A DNA stretch of 64,000 nt. Source: Bacteroidales bacterium M7. Its GTDB lineage: Bacteria > Bacteroidota > Bacteroidia > Bacteroidales > Muribaculaceae. Every line of letters begins with the position of its first letter. Position 1 is the stretch's first letter. The translations under genes were made by a program, and so were the position numbers. Location of the stretch: the NCBI GenBank assembly GCA_001689515.1, contig LUJR01000040.1, positions 4,970 to 68,969 of the forward strand, read 5' to 3'. The notes below the pieces were generated by a model that saw nothing but the letters and a program-made list of their open reading frames with translations, was not told where the DNA came from and searched no databases. Of the stretch, positions 40,038 to 49,739 are shown in pieces.

Positions 40038-41009
40038 ATGAAATTATCTCTTGACATCTTTATCTTCCAGCTGCAAAAGAAAGCTGGCAAACGTTACTTG
40101 AATGAGGCTGCGAATTTTGACAAAGTAACAAATGCTTTATCTCTTATTCACCCTAACAAATCTTCCATGGCAGCATTCATGCAAGAACTTGTCAAATCTT
40201 TTGAAACGTCTTTTCTATTAAATGAAGAAAACTCAAAAGCCATATGTTTTCAACATGCAGGAACGTTTTCAATCAATGACAACAAGAATACTATTGCCGG
40301 ACGTTTTTTAGGAGGCAATACTGGTCAAAAATATGATGTTTATGATAATACAGATGCTACTATAACCACCCATACGATTCAACCTACCGAAGTCGCATCC
40401 TTACCTTTCTTTTTTAAGATTTGGTTTCCAAAAGATTTCAATACAGGAGTGCTTATTGTCCAGCGATATTCTACGAATACCTGCCTTAGCCTATTCAAAA
40501 AACGGTTATACGAATTCTTCCAAAGCTTAGGTTTCAATTTTACCGCATCGAAGATTATACCCGAAGCAAAAAAGAACGAGTTTTTGGAATCCTGTAATAT
40601 TTTTAAAATCGGGATTACATGGAAGCGGAATATCGATAGCTCTTTAAAACCCCAACTTGATTTAATGCATAAAAGCCGGGTTTCTTCTGAGATTAGAAAT
40701 ATCTCATTATCTGCTAAAAGATTGATATCAGATATTCGTTATCGTCGGAAAGTAACATCAGAAGTTAACGAGCTATTGCCTCAATATGACCCTTCTTTGT
40801 ATGATATGAAATTTTATTATATAAATTCCAAAGGTCAAGCTGCCCACTCTACACTAGACAACTTAGAATGTCTCTTGCCATCCATATGTTTAGGAGATGA
40901 ATGTATGAATACGGATGGCACTCCAGATTGGGATATGGTGGAACGTATCGCCGATTCATATCTTAATCTCATAAAAGATGATCTCAGATACAATATTCAG
41001 CAACTATAA
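40038..41009 (+). CDS. Unknown protein, first gene of putative two-gene system
   Basis: A 323-residue soluble protein. The N-terminal part has segments such as LPFFFKIWFPKDFNTGVLIV, QRYSTNTCLSLFKKRLYEFF, and a central beta-rich area (AGRFLGGNTGQKYDVYD); the C-terminal part is helical (IRNISLSAKRLISDIRYRRK). I cannot name the family; proteins with this (F/Y)FF-(I/V)-(F/W)-P-x-x-x-x-x-G-(I/V)-L pattern are, as I recall, scattered in defence loci. It lies 41 bases after the HpaII gene and three bases before a membrane-protein gene. It is AT-rich relative to host genes. Confidence 0.65.
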   Translation: MKLSLDIFIFQLQKKAGKRYLNEAANFDKVTNALSLIHPNKSSMAAFMQELVKSFETSFLLNEENSKAICFQHAGTFSINDNKNTIAGRFLGGNTGQKYDVYDNTDATITTHTIQPTEVASLPFFFKIWFPKDFNTGVLIVQRYSTNTCLSLFKKRLYEFFQSLGFNFTASKIIPEAKKNEFLESCNIFKIGITWKRNIDSSLKPQLDLMHKSRVSSEIRNISLSAKRLISDIRYRRKVTSEVNELLPQYDPSLYDMKFYYINSKGQAAHSTLDNLECLLPSICLGDECMNTDGTPDWDMVERIADSYLNLIKDDLRYNIQQL

Positions 41010-41012
41010 ACA

Positions 41013-41540
41013 ATGTGGCGTCTCACAATAGAACTAATCTGGATAGGTTTCAAATCTTTATTTGCCACACCAAACAGGCAGCGAATAAATATAGTAACCG
41101 GCATAATCACCTACATTATAATCCCTGTTACTATTATCATAAGTAGCTGGGCTTCATGCGTCACAATAAATCAAAATTTAATTAGTGACATCCTCACCAT
41201 TATAAGCATCTTTTTAGCGATTACGCTTGGCGTAATTTTCATTGTACCAGAAAAACTATCAAAGCGCATTGAAGGTGACATCTCACAAAACGAATCAGAT
41301 GTAAATGCTCGCATTAGATATAAGAACTTTTGCACTATTTTTATAAAAAGACTCACCTTTGTGTTAGTCCTTTCAGTTTTGTTAATCATACTAACTATTA
41401 TAATGCAAATCTTTCCTACATGGTTAACAATTCCCCTTTCAAGCATCATCTTAGGACTCTTTACATTATCAATTTTAAGCATTCTAAAACTAATAATTGA
41501 CATCTATATTTTCCTTATAAATGACATCTCTGAAACATAG
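41013..41540 (+). CDS. Multi-pass membrane protein, second gene of putative system
   Basis: A 175-residue protein with four predicted membrane helices (about 25-45, 54-75, 112-134 and 138-165, e.g. LVLVLSVLLIILTIIMQIF-like segments), short loops and one cytoplasmic loop (EKLSKRIEGDISQNESDVNA). It starts three bases after the stop of the 323-residue protein, so they are translated together. A small multi-TM effector downstream of a soluble partner, beside a restriction system, is a common layout in abortive-infection systems. The gene is very AT-rich. Function is unknown. Confidence 0.65.
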   Translation: MWRLTIELIWIGFKSLFATPNRQRINIVTGIITYIIIPVTIIISSWASCVTINQNLISDILTIISIFLAITLGVIFIVPEKLSKRIEGDISQNESDVNARIRYKNFCTIFIKRLTFVLVLSVLLIILTIIMQIFPTWLTIPLSSIILGLFTLSILSILKLIIDIYIFLINDISET

Positions 41541-41552
41541 CAACTACATTAT

Positions 41553-41879
41553 TTGAAAAAAATCTCACCATCCTACACTATGCTGCTGGAGGCTTGTCAT
41601 ATTGTGGCATGGAGTGAAGATGAATCGCTAAGAACCAACCCAACCAATGGTTTATGTATGACTCCAACATTTCATACAGCTTACGACAAGCTTTTAATTT
41701 CCATCACGCCTGAATATATACTGCAGATGTCCGATGAGTTTTTAACAGCTGTCAAAGATGCTCCTTTTGCAGACATATTACGCAAAATGAACGGTAGCCG
41801 CATATTGTTGCCTGAAAAGTTCACACCGAATCCCGAATATCTTGCTCAGCATTACGAAAAATTCAGAAGCACGAATTAG
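41553..41879 (+). pseudogene. C-terminal remnant of an HNH endonuclease
   Basis: A 108-codon frame with only a TTG start. It holds LLEACHIVAWSEDESLRTNP, TNGLCMTPTFHTAYDKLLIS and a C-terminal tail, the pattern of the HNH domain at the end of restriction-like HNH proteins (HIVPW...NG-L-C...H..AFD). The usual 150-200 residues before the HNH core are missing, so this looks like the 3' end of a lost gene, perhaps a deletion scar of the defence island. Confidence 0.65.
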
Positions 41880-41907
41880 AAGTTTCATTGATGTTAGCAG
41901 ATACGAA

Positions 41908-41992
41908 GTAGGGACATGCCGTGGCATGTCCGCTTGCCGCAAGTTTAATAACAGCATCGCCTGAGGGCGGACATGCCACGGCATGTCCCTAC
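41908..41992. repeat. Inverted REP pair, first core type
   Basis: REP palindromes at 41908-41930 (GTAGGGAC, core ATGCC-GT-GGCAT, GTC) and inverted at 41970-41992, with a 39-base spacer. It marks the end of the defence island, 29 bases after the HNH remnant. It stands in the gap to the GH97 gene, whose candidate -7 box TATCTTTG is at 42058-42065. Confidence 0.82.
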
Positions 41993-42112
41993 AAGTTTTT
42001 GGCATCTGATGGGTTGTTGGAGGGGGAAACGAGGATAGGATTTCGGGGAATTTTTGCTATCTTTGTTGGTGTTACGATTATCCTTAATTTTTATCTCATT
42101 TAGCATTACCTT

Positions 42113-44290
42113 ATGGAAGGAAAAATGAAAAACTTACTGATGCTGGCGGCTGTGGGAGTGCCTTTGGCACTCGGGGCGGAGCAGGTCACGAGTCCTGACG
42201 GTGCCTTGGTGGTAGACGTTGACATAGCTGCCGGAGGCATCCCCACCTACAAGGTGGATTACAAGGGGGAACCTGTGGTGTTGCCGTCACGGCTCGGATT
42301 CACGCTGGCAAGCGAGAGCAGCCGCCGCGACTTCAGCGCAGATGCTGTAAAGACTTCTGCCGATGCGCTCCAGATGACAAGCGGATTTGCCATAACCGAC
42401 ATCGAGCGCGGCGCCGTTGACGAGACATGGGCGCCCGTGTGGGGCGAGGAGGATTCCATCCTCTGCAACTACAACGAAATGGCTCTTAAGCTTACGCAGA
42501 CCGACCTTGACCGCTACATGATCGTCAGATTCCGTGTGTTTAACGACGGTCTCGGCTTCCGATACGAGTTCCCGGCGCAGCCCCACATGACCTATTTCGT
42601 CATCAAGGAGGAAAACACACAGTTTGCCATGACGGGCGACCATTGGGCATACTGGATTCCCGGCGACTACGACACACAGGAATACAACTACACCAAGAGC
42701 CGCATGAGCCACATCCGCGACTCATGGGAACAGCACAAAAAGGAAAGCTCTGCCAACGCGTCATCTACCCTTTTCTCACCGACAGGCATTCAGACTGCCC
42801 TGCAGCTCAAAACTGATGACGGCATATACCTCAACATCCACGAGGCTGGTGTAAAGGACTATCCAACCATGCACCTCAATCTCGATGAAGCGACCAATAC
42901 ATTTACATCTCACCTGACTCCCGACGCCACAGGCATGAAGGGCTATATGCAGACTCCTGAGGAGACTCCGTGGCGCACCATCATGGTGGTTGACGATGCC
43001 CGTGACATACTCGCATCGCGCCTCATCCTCAACCTCAACGAACCTACTGCCTATGAGGACACATCGTGGATCAAGCCTGTCAAATACATGGGCGTATGGT
43101 GGGAGATGATTGCCGGCAAGGGAGACTGGTCATATACCAACGACCTCGCATCGATCAAGCTCGGCGAAACCGACTACACCAAGACCAAACCTCACGGACA
43201 CCACTCCGCCAATACCGAAAACGTGAAGCGTTACATCGACTTCGCTGCCGAACACGGCTTCGACCAGGTACTCGTGGAGGGCTGGAACGAAGGCTGGGAG
43301 GACTGGATCGGCAATTCCAAGGACTATGTATTTGACTTCGTGACCCCCTACCCCGACTTTGACCTCGAGGGTCTCAACAAGTATGCCAAGGAGAAAGGTG
43401 TCAAGCTGATGATGCATCACGAGACCTCAGGCTCTACACGCAACTACGAGCGTCATCTGCCCGCAGCCTACAAGCTGATGAACGACCTCGGCTACAACTC
43501 GGTCAAGAGCGGCTATGTGGGCAACATCATACCCCGCGGCGAGACCCACTACAGCCAGTGGAGCAACAACCACTACCTCTATGCCATCACCGAGGCTGCA
43601 AAGCACCATATCATGGTCAACGCCCATGAGGCGAGCCGTCCCACAGGTCTGAGCCGCACATATCCTAACCTCATCGGCAATGAAAGCGCACGTGGTACCG
43701 AATACCAGGCGATGGGAGGTAACGCCAAGTGGCACACCTCGATACTGCCATTCACCCGTCTGCAAGGCGGTCCGATGGACTACACTCCCGGCATATTCGA
43801 GTTTGACCTCTCGACATTCTCGCGCCACAACAACTCAAAGATAGCGTCGACCATCCCCGGTCAGCTCGCCCTCTATGTGACCATGTACAGTCCGCTCCAG
43901 ATGGCAGCCGACCTCCCCGAACACTACGCCCGTCACATGGATGCTTTCCAATTTATCAAGGACGTGCCTGTGGAGTGGGAGAAGTCAGTGTACCTCGAAG
44001 CAGAGCCGATGGACTACGTGACCGTGGCTCGTAAGGACAAGAACAGCGACGAGTGGTATGTAGGTTCCACAGCCGGCACTGCCGACCGTGACAGCAAGAT
44101 CACACTGTCGTTCCTTGACCCGGGACGCAAGTACACCGCGACCATCTATGCCGAAGCTCCCGATGCCAATACCGTTGACGGCCAGACTCGTTACAAAATA
44201 ACGACCAAGACCGTCACTAACAAGAGCACACTCAAACTGCATGCGCTTGCCGGAGGCGGCTATGCCATCAGCATCAAGCCGGTGAAGTAA
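42113..44290 (+). CDS. GH97 alpha-glucosidase (SusB-like)
   Basis: A 725-residue glycoside hydrolase of family 97. Signal peptide MKNLLMLAAVGVPLALG follows an alternative second ATG at 42125. The N-terminal GH97 beta-sandwich starts at VTSPDGALVVDVDI. The catalytic barrel (about 300-570) has VKYMGVWWEMIAGKGDWSY, HHETSGSTRNYE with a candidate Glu, VNAHEASRPTGLSRTYPN and NESARGTEYQAMGGNAKW, matching the Glu residues of the inverting SusB type. It should release glucose from alpha-linked glucans in the periplasm, perhaps with the secreted amylase at 57-61 kb. Confidence 0.93.
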   Translation: MEGKMKNLLMLAAVGVPLALGAEQVTSPDGALVVDVDIAAGGIPTYKVDYKGEPVVLPSRLGFTLASESSRRDFSADAVKTSADALQMTSGFAITDIERGAVDETWAPVWGEEDSILCNYNEMALKLTQTDLDRYMIVRFRVFNDGLGFRYEFPAQPHMTYFVIKEENTQFAMTGDHWAYWIPGDYDTQEYNYTKSRMSHIRDSWEQHKKESSANASSTLFSPTGIQTALQLKTDDGIYLNIHEAGVKDYPTMHLNLDEATNTFTSHLTPDATGMKGYMQTPEETPWRTIMVVDDARDILASRLILNLNEPTAYEDTSWIKPVKYMGVWWEMIAGKGDWSYTNDLASIKLGETDYTKTKPHGHHSANTENVKRYIDFAAEHGFDQVLVEGWNEGWEDWIGNSKDYVFDFVTPYPDFDLEGLNKYAKEKGVKLMMHHETSGSTRNYERHLPAAYKLMNDLGYNSVKSGYVGNIIPRGETHYSQWSNNHYLYAITEAAKHHIMVNAHEASRPTGLSRTYPNLIGNESARGTEYQAMGGNAKWHTSILPFTRLQGGPMDYTPGIFEFDLSTFSRHNNSKIASTIPGQLALYVTMYSPLQMAADLPEHYARHMDAFQFIKDVPVEWEKSVYLEAEPMDYVTVARKDKNSDEWYVGSTAGTADRDSKITLSFLDPGRKYTATIYAEAPDANTVDGQTRYKITTKTVTNKSTLKLHALAGGGYAISIKPVK

Positions 44291-44317
44291 AGACAGAAGC
44301 AACGTAAACATCAATGG

Positions 44318-44350
44318 AACAGGGAAATGCAATAAAGGCATTTCCCTGTT
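44318..44350 (+). terminator. Terminator after GH97 gene
   Basis: AACAGGGAAATGC (44318-44330) and GCATTTCCCTGTT (44338-44350) form a perfect 13-pair hairpin with loop AATAAAG, followed by TTCAG with U-rich bases. It stands 28 bases after the GH97 stop. Confidence 0.82.
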
Positions 44351-44376
44351 TTCAGTTTTCGACTATTGTGCAGGGA

Positions 44377-44530
44377 GGGTGTTGCAGAACTCCGAATCGT
44401 ACAATGTTGTAGGGACATGCCACGGCATGTCTAATCTGCAAATGCTTGAGTATCAGCTGACATGCCATGGCATGTCCCTACATCATACAGGTAGAATCAC
44501 CACAATTGACAGGTTCTGCAACACCCTCAT
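44377..44530. repeat. Composite element with inverted REP pair
   Basis: A 154-base unit whose ends GAGGGTGTTGCAGAAC (44377-44392) and GTTCTGCAACACCCTC (44515-44530) are perfect 16-base inverted repeats. Inside are facing REPs at 44411-44433 and 44461-44483. It is nearly identical to 27,216-27,361. It resembles a non-autonomous element (MITE-like) that carries a REP pair. Confidence 0.88.
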
Positions 44531-44561
44531 CAAATGCAATACCCATCGCCTGATCCGATGA

Positions 44562-44584
44562 CGCGGCACGCCGCGTCCCTACTT
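44562..44584 (-). repeat. Single REP, second core type
   Basis: GACGCGGCA-CGCCGCGTCC-CTAC is the same unit as the right half of the 33.5-kb pair, including a shared upstream CATCGCCTG. No facing partner is present within 100 bases. Confidence 0.75.
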
Positions 44585-44592
44585 TTATGTAT

Positions 44593-45906
44593 TTATTTTG
44601 ATGCTGTGGGGCGGAGGGGGGAGGCGATGTCGGTGGGATTGAGGACGCCGCTGGCTACGCCTGTGATGGGGGTGTAGAGGCGCAAGCCGAATGTCGGGGC
44701 TATGGCGGTTATATGTTCGAGGAGTTCGCTCATTATCGCCTCATAGAGAGTCCAGTTGGTGGTGGCGGTGAACACGTAGATGTTGAGGGTGGTACCCTGT
44801 GCCACTGGCGTCTGGAGACGCACCAACATCTGCTGATTTTTGGCTACTCGCGGATGACCCATCAGATATAAGCAGACATAGGCTCTGAACAGACCGAGAT
44901 TGGTCTCTATTGTGCCATTGACTTCCATTATGCCCTGATTATATGTTGCCTGAGCATTTGATGACTGCAATCCATCTACCCAGCTTTTGAGTATGGGATA
45001 CTTGCCGACCATCGTCTGTATGAACGCATCATCAGCTGGATGTATGGTGCTGTTCTCCACCGTCAGATTGTAGGATATACGTCGTGCACCGCTCTCACTC
45101 ATTCCGCGCCAGTTCTGGAAACTGTGCTGGACGAGCATATATGGCGGACAGGTGATGATGGTGTTATCAAAGTTGCGCACCTTGACTGTAGAGAGTGAGA
45201 TGTCAATGACATTGCCGTTGACAGGTGTATCAGGTACCACAATCCAGTCGCCTATACGCACCATATCATTCTGGCTAAGCTGTATGCCAGCCACAAATCC
45301 GAGTATCGAATCCTTGAATATCAGCATCAACGCTGCCGCAAACGCGCCCAAGCCAGTCAGCAATGCTGCCGGGGATTTGTCAATCAGCACCGATACACTT
45401 ATTATGAAAGCTATGATCCACAGTATACCCTTCATCGTGTTCGCGATGCCCTTGAGAGGAAGATTGCGCGTGTTTTCCTTGCGGTTATATCTTACCCATA
45501 TGAAGTCCACTACAGCAGCCATGGCATAAGTAAAAGCGAGCACAGCATAGATATAGAGAATCTTCATAACTATCATGCGCAACTGGCTGCCATAGTTGAG
45601 TGTGAAGGGCACGAGCGACAGCAACACTATCGGCACGATGATATGGCTGCATTTGGTGAATACACGACTCTGCAACAGGTCATCGTCAAGCATAGTATGA
45701 CGCATGCCTGCCAGATGGCGCACGACATATAAGATGCATTTGCGGATCAGCCAGCCGATGAATATAGCTACTACAGCCACAATCACTATATAAAGGAAAG
45801 CCTCGATACGTGGCTCATGACGCAGACCGATAATATCAAGCAGATGGCGTATGATGCCCATAAGCCACTGCGCCACTTCATGTGATGGTATAAACGAAGT
45901 AATCAT
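44593..45906 (-). CDS. MscS-family mechanosensitive channel (YbdG-like)
   Basis: A 437-residue inner-membrane channel. About five membrane helices precede the pore region (around 175-215, AALLTGLGAFAAALMLIFKD then ILGFVAGIQLSQNDMVRIGD). The beta domain follows (VPDTPVNGNVIDISLSTVKV, then FDNTIITCPPYMLVQHSFQN) and a C-terminal cytosolic domain. The pattern is YbdG-like rather than short MscS. It should open on membrane tension. Confidence 0.88.
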   Translation of the reverse strand: MITSFIPSHEVAQWLMGIIRHLLDIIGLRHEPRIEAFLYIVIVAVVAIFIGWLIRKCILYVVRHLAGMRHTMLDDDLLQSRVFTKCSHIIVPIVLLSLVPFTLNYGSQLRMIVMKILYIYAVLAFTYAMAAVVDFIWVRYNRKENTRNLPLKGIANTMKGILWIIAFIISVSVLIDKSPAALLTGLGAFAAALMLIFKDSILGFVAGIQLSQNDMVRIGDWIVVPDTPVNGNVIDISLSTVKVRNFDNTIITCPPYMLVQHSFQNWRGMSESGARRISYNLTVENSTIHPADDAFIQTMVGKYPILKSWVDGLQSSNAQATYNQGIMEVNGTIETNLGLFRAYVCLYLMGHPRVAKNQQMLVRLQTPVAQGTTLNIYVFTATTNWTLYEAIMSELLEHITAIAPTFGLRLYTPITGVASGVLNPTDIASPLRPTASK

Positions 45907-45949
45907 ATCACTTTATTAACACCACCAAAACCTCTAAGGTTTACAGCTC

Positions 45950-46549
45950 TCAGAAGTAGCGGGGCAAGGAACAGGAGCGGTAGCGCACGCAACCGTCAAG
46001 ACCATTGTGGTCATCGGGACGGTAATCCACTGCGCGTCGAAACATGTAGGGGAGCATCCGGAAAATGTTGACACTCAACCCCGAACGGACGCGGTAAAAT
46101 TGCATCGCATCCTCTGTCACCACAATTCTGAACGATTTCGCATCGGTCAACGTGCCGTTGCCGTCAGTGTCAGTATAGATGCGGGCTTCGTAAGTGCCGT
46201 TGGCAGCCGTGGGTTGCAGGTAACCCATCACGGTGCCGGGTTTTATCGCCCTGTCAGGTGACCGGAGCACTATCATCCTGTAGCAATCCGTCAGACCTAC
46301 ATCCGCGCCATGAGACTCCATGCGCTCCACTGCTATCAATCCGCCTGTTGCCATCAGTTTCCATACATCTTCAATCGGATTGGAGGCTTCCATGGCTATC
46401 CGCTCCTCGACTCCATCAGACATATAGCCGTCAATCACCTCCGATGCGGAGGGCAATGACTCTATCCAGCGACGAGGAGACGCGGCATGAAGTTGCGATG
46501 CTGCCAGTGACAGACATAGCAACCATCCGACAGCAACAACACCTCTCAT
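45950..46549 (-). CDS. Secreted protein, unknown
   Basis: A 199-residue protein with signal peptide MRGVVAVGWLLCLSLAASQL. The mature part has alternating strands (WKLMATGGLIAVERMESHGA, then YRMIVLRSPDRAIKPGTVMG) and ends RSCSLPRYF. No family recognised. It lies seven bases after asparaginase I on the same strand and may be co-transcribed. Probably periplasmic. Confidence 0.7.
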   Translation of the reverse strand: MRGVVAVGWLLCLSLAASQLHAASPRRWIESLPSASEVIDGYMSDGVEERIAMEASNPIEDVWKLMATGGLIAVERMESHGADVGLTDCYRMIVLRSPDRAIKPGTVMGYLQPTAANGTYEARIYTDTDGNGTLTDAKSFRIVVTEDAMQFYRVRSGLSVNIFRMLPYMFRRAVDYRPDDHNGLDGCVRYRSCSLPRYF

Positions 46550-46556
46550 AAGACGT

Positions 46557-47585
46557 TCAGACCGTTATTTCGCCACACAGACTCGCACCGACAAGGTTGC
46601 TGACCTCGGAGGAGGACAGACTGAGGCCGAAGAGGTGCATCAGTTTGGTTATGGCTGCTTCGCCGGTCATATCACCGCCTGATATCACACCAGCCGAAGC
46701 GAGAGCATCGCCGGCAGCATAGCGGTGAGGCATCACACCACCGGCATCACACTGCGAGATATTGACCACCACAAGCCCCTCGGCGATGCGGCGGCGCATC
46801 AGATTGATAAATGCCTCATCGGTAGGCGCATTACCCGCGCCATAGGTTCTCAACACGATGCCTTTAAGTCCCGGCTGCGCCAATTTGTACTCTATAGCGT
46901 CAAGGCTCAACCCCGGAAACAAGTCAACAAAGCATACATTGACATCCATCGTACGGTTGACTTTAAGCGGACGGCGGAAAGGCAATCTCAGCAGCGCATC
47001 CTGATTGAAGTCAATGCTCAGACCGATGTGTGCCAGTTCGGGATAGTCGTAGCTCTTGAAAGCATTGAAATTGGTCGACGAATGCTTCTTGGCTCTGTTA
47101 CCGCGCCAGAGGTAGTTTTCAAACAATATCGCCACCTCCTGCACCTGCGGATCGCCTCCGGGAGTACGGCATGCGGCAATCTCAAGTGCAGTAATCAGAT
47201 TTTCCTCGCCATCGGTGCGTACTTCACCGATAGGCAGCTGCGACCCTGTGATGATGACAGGTTTGCTGAGGTTTTCGAGCATGAACGACAGAGCCGATGC
47301 CGTATATGCCATAGTGTCGGTGCCGTGTAGCACCACGAAGCCGTCATAACGGTTATAATTGTCCGCGACTGCCCCAGCAATGTCTCCCCAATGGAGGGGA
47401 GTCATATTGCTGGAGTCAATCGGTTCGGTCAGCTGTATATGCGATATTTCATAGTCAAGCATCTTGACCTTGGGCACACAGTCGATCAGGTGATCAAAGT
47501 CAAAAGGTTCAAGGGCACCGGTCTGGGCATTTTCAATCATGCCGATAGTGCCGCCGGTATAGATTATAAGGATTCGCGGTTTCAT
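46557..47585 (-). CDS. ansA: Type I L-asparaginase
   Basis: A 342-residue cytoplasmic asparaginase. First Thr motif IIYTGGTIGMIEN (residues about 7-19), second DGFVVLHGTDTMAYTASALS (about 80-99) with the Thr/Asp/Lys set continuing at PVIITGSQLPIGEVRTDGEE. There is no signal peptide. It hydrolyses asparagine to aspartate and ammonia. It lies 22 bases downstream of metG. Confidence 0.93.
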   Translation of the reverse strand: MKPRILIIYTGGTIGMIENAQTGALEPFDFDHLIDCVPKVKMLDYEISHIQLTEPIDSSNMTPLHWGDIAGAVADNYNRYDGFVVLHGTDTMAYTASALSFMLENLSKPVIITGSQLPIGEVRTDGEENLITALEIAACRTPGGDPQVQEVAILFENYLWRGNRAKKHSSTNFNAFKSYDYPELAHIGLSIDFNQDALLRLPFRRPLKVNRTMDVNVCFVDLFPGLSLDAIEYKLAQPGLKGIVLRTYGAGNAPTDEAFINLMRRRIAEGLVVVNISQCDAGGVMPHRYAAGDALASAGVISGGDMTGEAAITKLMHLFGLSLSSSEVSNLVGASLCGEITV

Positions 47586-47607
47586 AGGTATGGGTGTGTA
47601 TGGGGCA

Positions 47608-49647
47608 TCAGCCTATCTTCACACCAGGCACTACGGGCGCCGAGGGAGAGATAAGCACGAGAGAGCCGTCGGCATTTTCAGCCGACAGGAGCATGCCGCA
47701 GCTCTCTATGCCCTTGAGCTTACGCGGAGGCAGATTGGCGATGAAGCAGACCTGCTTGCCCACGAGTTCTTCAGGCTTGTAGTATTTGGCGATGCCACTG
47801 ACTATGGTGCGCTTTTCCATGCCGTCGTCTATGAGGAAACGGAGGAGCTTGTCAGCCTTGGGCACTTTCTCGCACTCAAGCACCGTGCCTACGCGGAAAT
47901 CGCACTTGGCAAATGTGTCGAAATCGACAGGCTCTGACTGAGGCTCGGGACGGTAGTTGCGGAGTTCGTTTTCCTTCTTGATGCGGGCAAGACGGTCAAG
48001 CTGACCCTGTATCTGGTCATCTTCGATTTTGTCAAAGAGGAGTTCAGGCTGCTTGATTTCGGCACCGACAGGTATAAGGTCGAAGCATCCGAGCATATCC
48101 CACGTAATCTTGTCGCCGCCGAGCATTCCGAGCAGTTTTTCGCTCATAAAGGGGAGGAACGGCTCGAATACTATGGCAAGATTGGCGCACAGCTGTAGGG
48201 CTGTGTTGAGGATAGTGCCGGTGCGCTCCATGTCGGTCTTGGCGAGCTTCCAAGGCTCTGTCTCCTGCAGGTAGCGGTTGCCAGCGCGTGCCATATCCAT
48301 GGCGAGCTTCAGAGCTTCACGGAAATGGAATGTGTCAAGAGCCTCCGAAATCTGAGCCTTGAGGTCAAGCACTTCGGCTTCCAATGCTTTCTCCACATCG
48401 GTAGGAGCTGCGACAGGGACTACGCCACCGAAATATTTGTGGGTCAGCACGAGAGCGCGGTTGACGAAATTGCCGAGGATAGCCACTAGCTCGCTGTTGT
48501 TGCGCTGCTGGAAGTCAGCCCATGTGAAGTCGTTGTCCTTGGTCTCCGGGGCGTTGGAGGTCAGCACATAGCGGAGCACATCCTGCTTGCCAGGAAAATC
48601 ACGGAGATATTCGTGGAGCCACACAGCCCAGTTGCGCGATGTGGATATTTTGTCGCCTTCGAGATTCAGGAACTCGTTGGCAGGCACATTGTCAGGGAGC
48701 TGGAAACCATCACCGTATGCCATCAGCATGGCAGGGAACACGATGCAGTGGAACACGATATTGTCCTTGCCGATGAAGTTGATGACACGTGTCTCGGGGT
48801 CTTTCCAGTATTTCTCCCAGCTGTCGGGAAGAATTTCCTTGGTGTTGGAGATATAGCCGATGGGGGCATCAAACCATACGTAGAGCACCTTGCCCTCCGC
48901 ACCCTCTACAGGCACAGGGACACCCCACGACAGGTCGCGACTGACGGCACGGGGCTGCAAGCCCATGTCAAGCCATGACTTGCACTGGCCGTAGACATTG
49001 GTTTTCCACTCTTTGTGACCTTCAAGTATCCACTCGCGCAGTTTCGGCTCCCACTTGTCGAGAGGGAGAAACCAGTGTGTAGTTTCCTTCATCACCACGG
49101 GGCTTGAAGTCAGCGCGCTGTGGGGATTGATAAGGTCGGTGGCGTTGAGCGATGTGCCGCAAGCCTCGCACTGGTCGCCGTAGGCGCGGTCGCTGCCGCA
49201 GTGGGGGCATGTGCCTACCACATAACGGTCTGCAAGGAATTCGCCAGCCTGCTCGTCATAGGGTTGCATGGAGGTCTTCTGCACGAATTCCCCCTTATCG
49301 TAGAGATGACGGAAAAATTCGCTTGCCGTGTCGTGATGTATGTCGGAAGTGGTACGCGAATACACGTCAAACGACACTCCCAGCTCCTTCATCGAGTCAC
49401 GGATGATGGCATGATAGCGGTCCACGATATCCTGAGGGGTGACACCCTCCTGACGTGCCTTTATGGTGATGGGCACACCGTGCTCGTCACTGCCTCCGAC
49501 CATGACCACATCCTCGCCTTTGAGGCGCAGATAGCGGACGTAGATATCAGCCGGGACATACACGCCGGCAAGGTGTCCGATGTGCACCGGACCGTTGGCA
49601 TAAGGGAGTGCTGTAGTGACAAGTGTGCGCTTGAATTTCTTTTCCAT
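47608..49647 (-). CDS. metG: Methionyl-tRNA synthetase
   Basis: A 679-residue class I enzyme. HIGH-type ANGPVHIGHLAGVYVPADIY (about 16-35); a zinc knuckle with CPHCGSDRAYGDQCEACGTS; the KMSKS loop reads KISTSRNWAVWLHEYLRD (about 330-347); and a C-terminal EMAP/Trbp111 tRNA-binding domain (FAKCDFRVGTVLECEKVPKA through GLVLISPSAP-like end) that also dimerises. Length is typical for the long form. A CAAAGATA (TATCTTTG on the minus strand) box is 24 bases upstream of the ATG. Confidence 0.96.
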   Translation of the reverse strand: MEKKFKRTLVTTALPYANGPVHIGHLAGVYVPADIYVRYLRLKGEDVVMVGGSDEHGVPITIKARQEGVTPQDIVDRYHAIIRDSMKELGVSFDVYSRTTSDIHHDTASEFFRHLYDKGEFVQKTSMQPYDEQAGEFLADRYVVGTCPHCGSDRAYGDQCEACGTSLNATDLINPHSALTSSPVVMKETTHWFLPLDKWEPKLREWILEGHKEWKTNVYGQCKSWLDMGLQPRAVSRDLSWGVPVPVEGAEGKVLYVWFDAPIGYISNTKEILPDSWEKYWKDPETRVINFIGKDNIVFHCIVFPAMLMAYGDGFQLPDNVPANEFLNLEGDKISTSRNWAVWLHEYLRDFPGKQDVLRYVLTSNAPETKDNDFTWADFQQRNNSELVAILGNFVNRALVLTHKYFGGVVPVAAPTDVEKALEAEVLDLKAQISEALDTFHFREALKLAMDMARAGNRYLQETEPWKLAKTDMERTGTILNTALQLCANLAIVFEPFLPFMSEKLLGMLGGDKITWDMLGCFDLIPVGAEIKQPELLFDKIEDDQIQGQLDRLARIKKENELRNYRPEPQSEPVDFDTFAKCDFRVGTVLECEKVPKADKLLRFLIDDGMEKRTIVSGIAKYYKPEELVGKQVCFIANLPPRKLKGIESCGMLLSAENADGSLVLISPSAPVVPGVKIG

Positions 49648-49739
49648 ATGTTATGTCGGTTTCTTAGATGCAAAGATAAGGAAATTTGCGGAAATATAAC
49701 GCGGCAAGCCGCGTCCACGAGGACAAAACGCTGATGCGA

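Noticed and set aside
43427..43828. Minus-strand frames opposite the GH97 gene
   Set aside because: Antisense shadows of a strongly conserved glycosidase.
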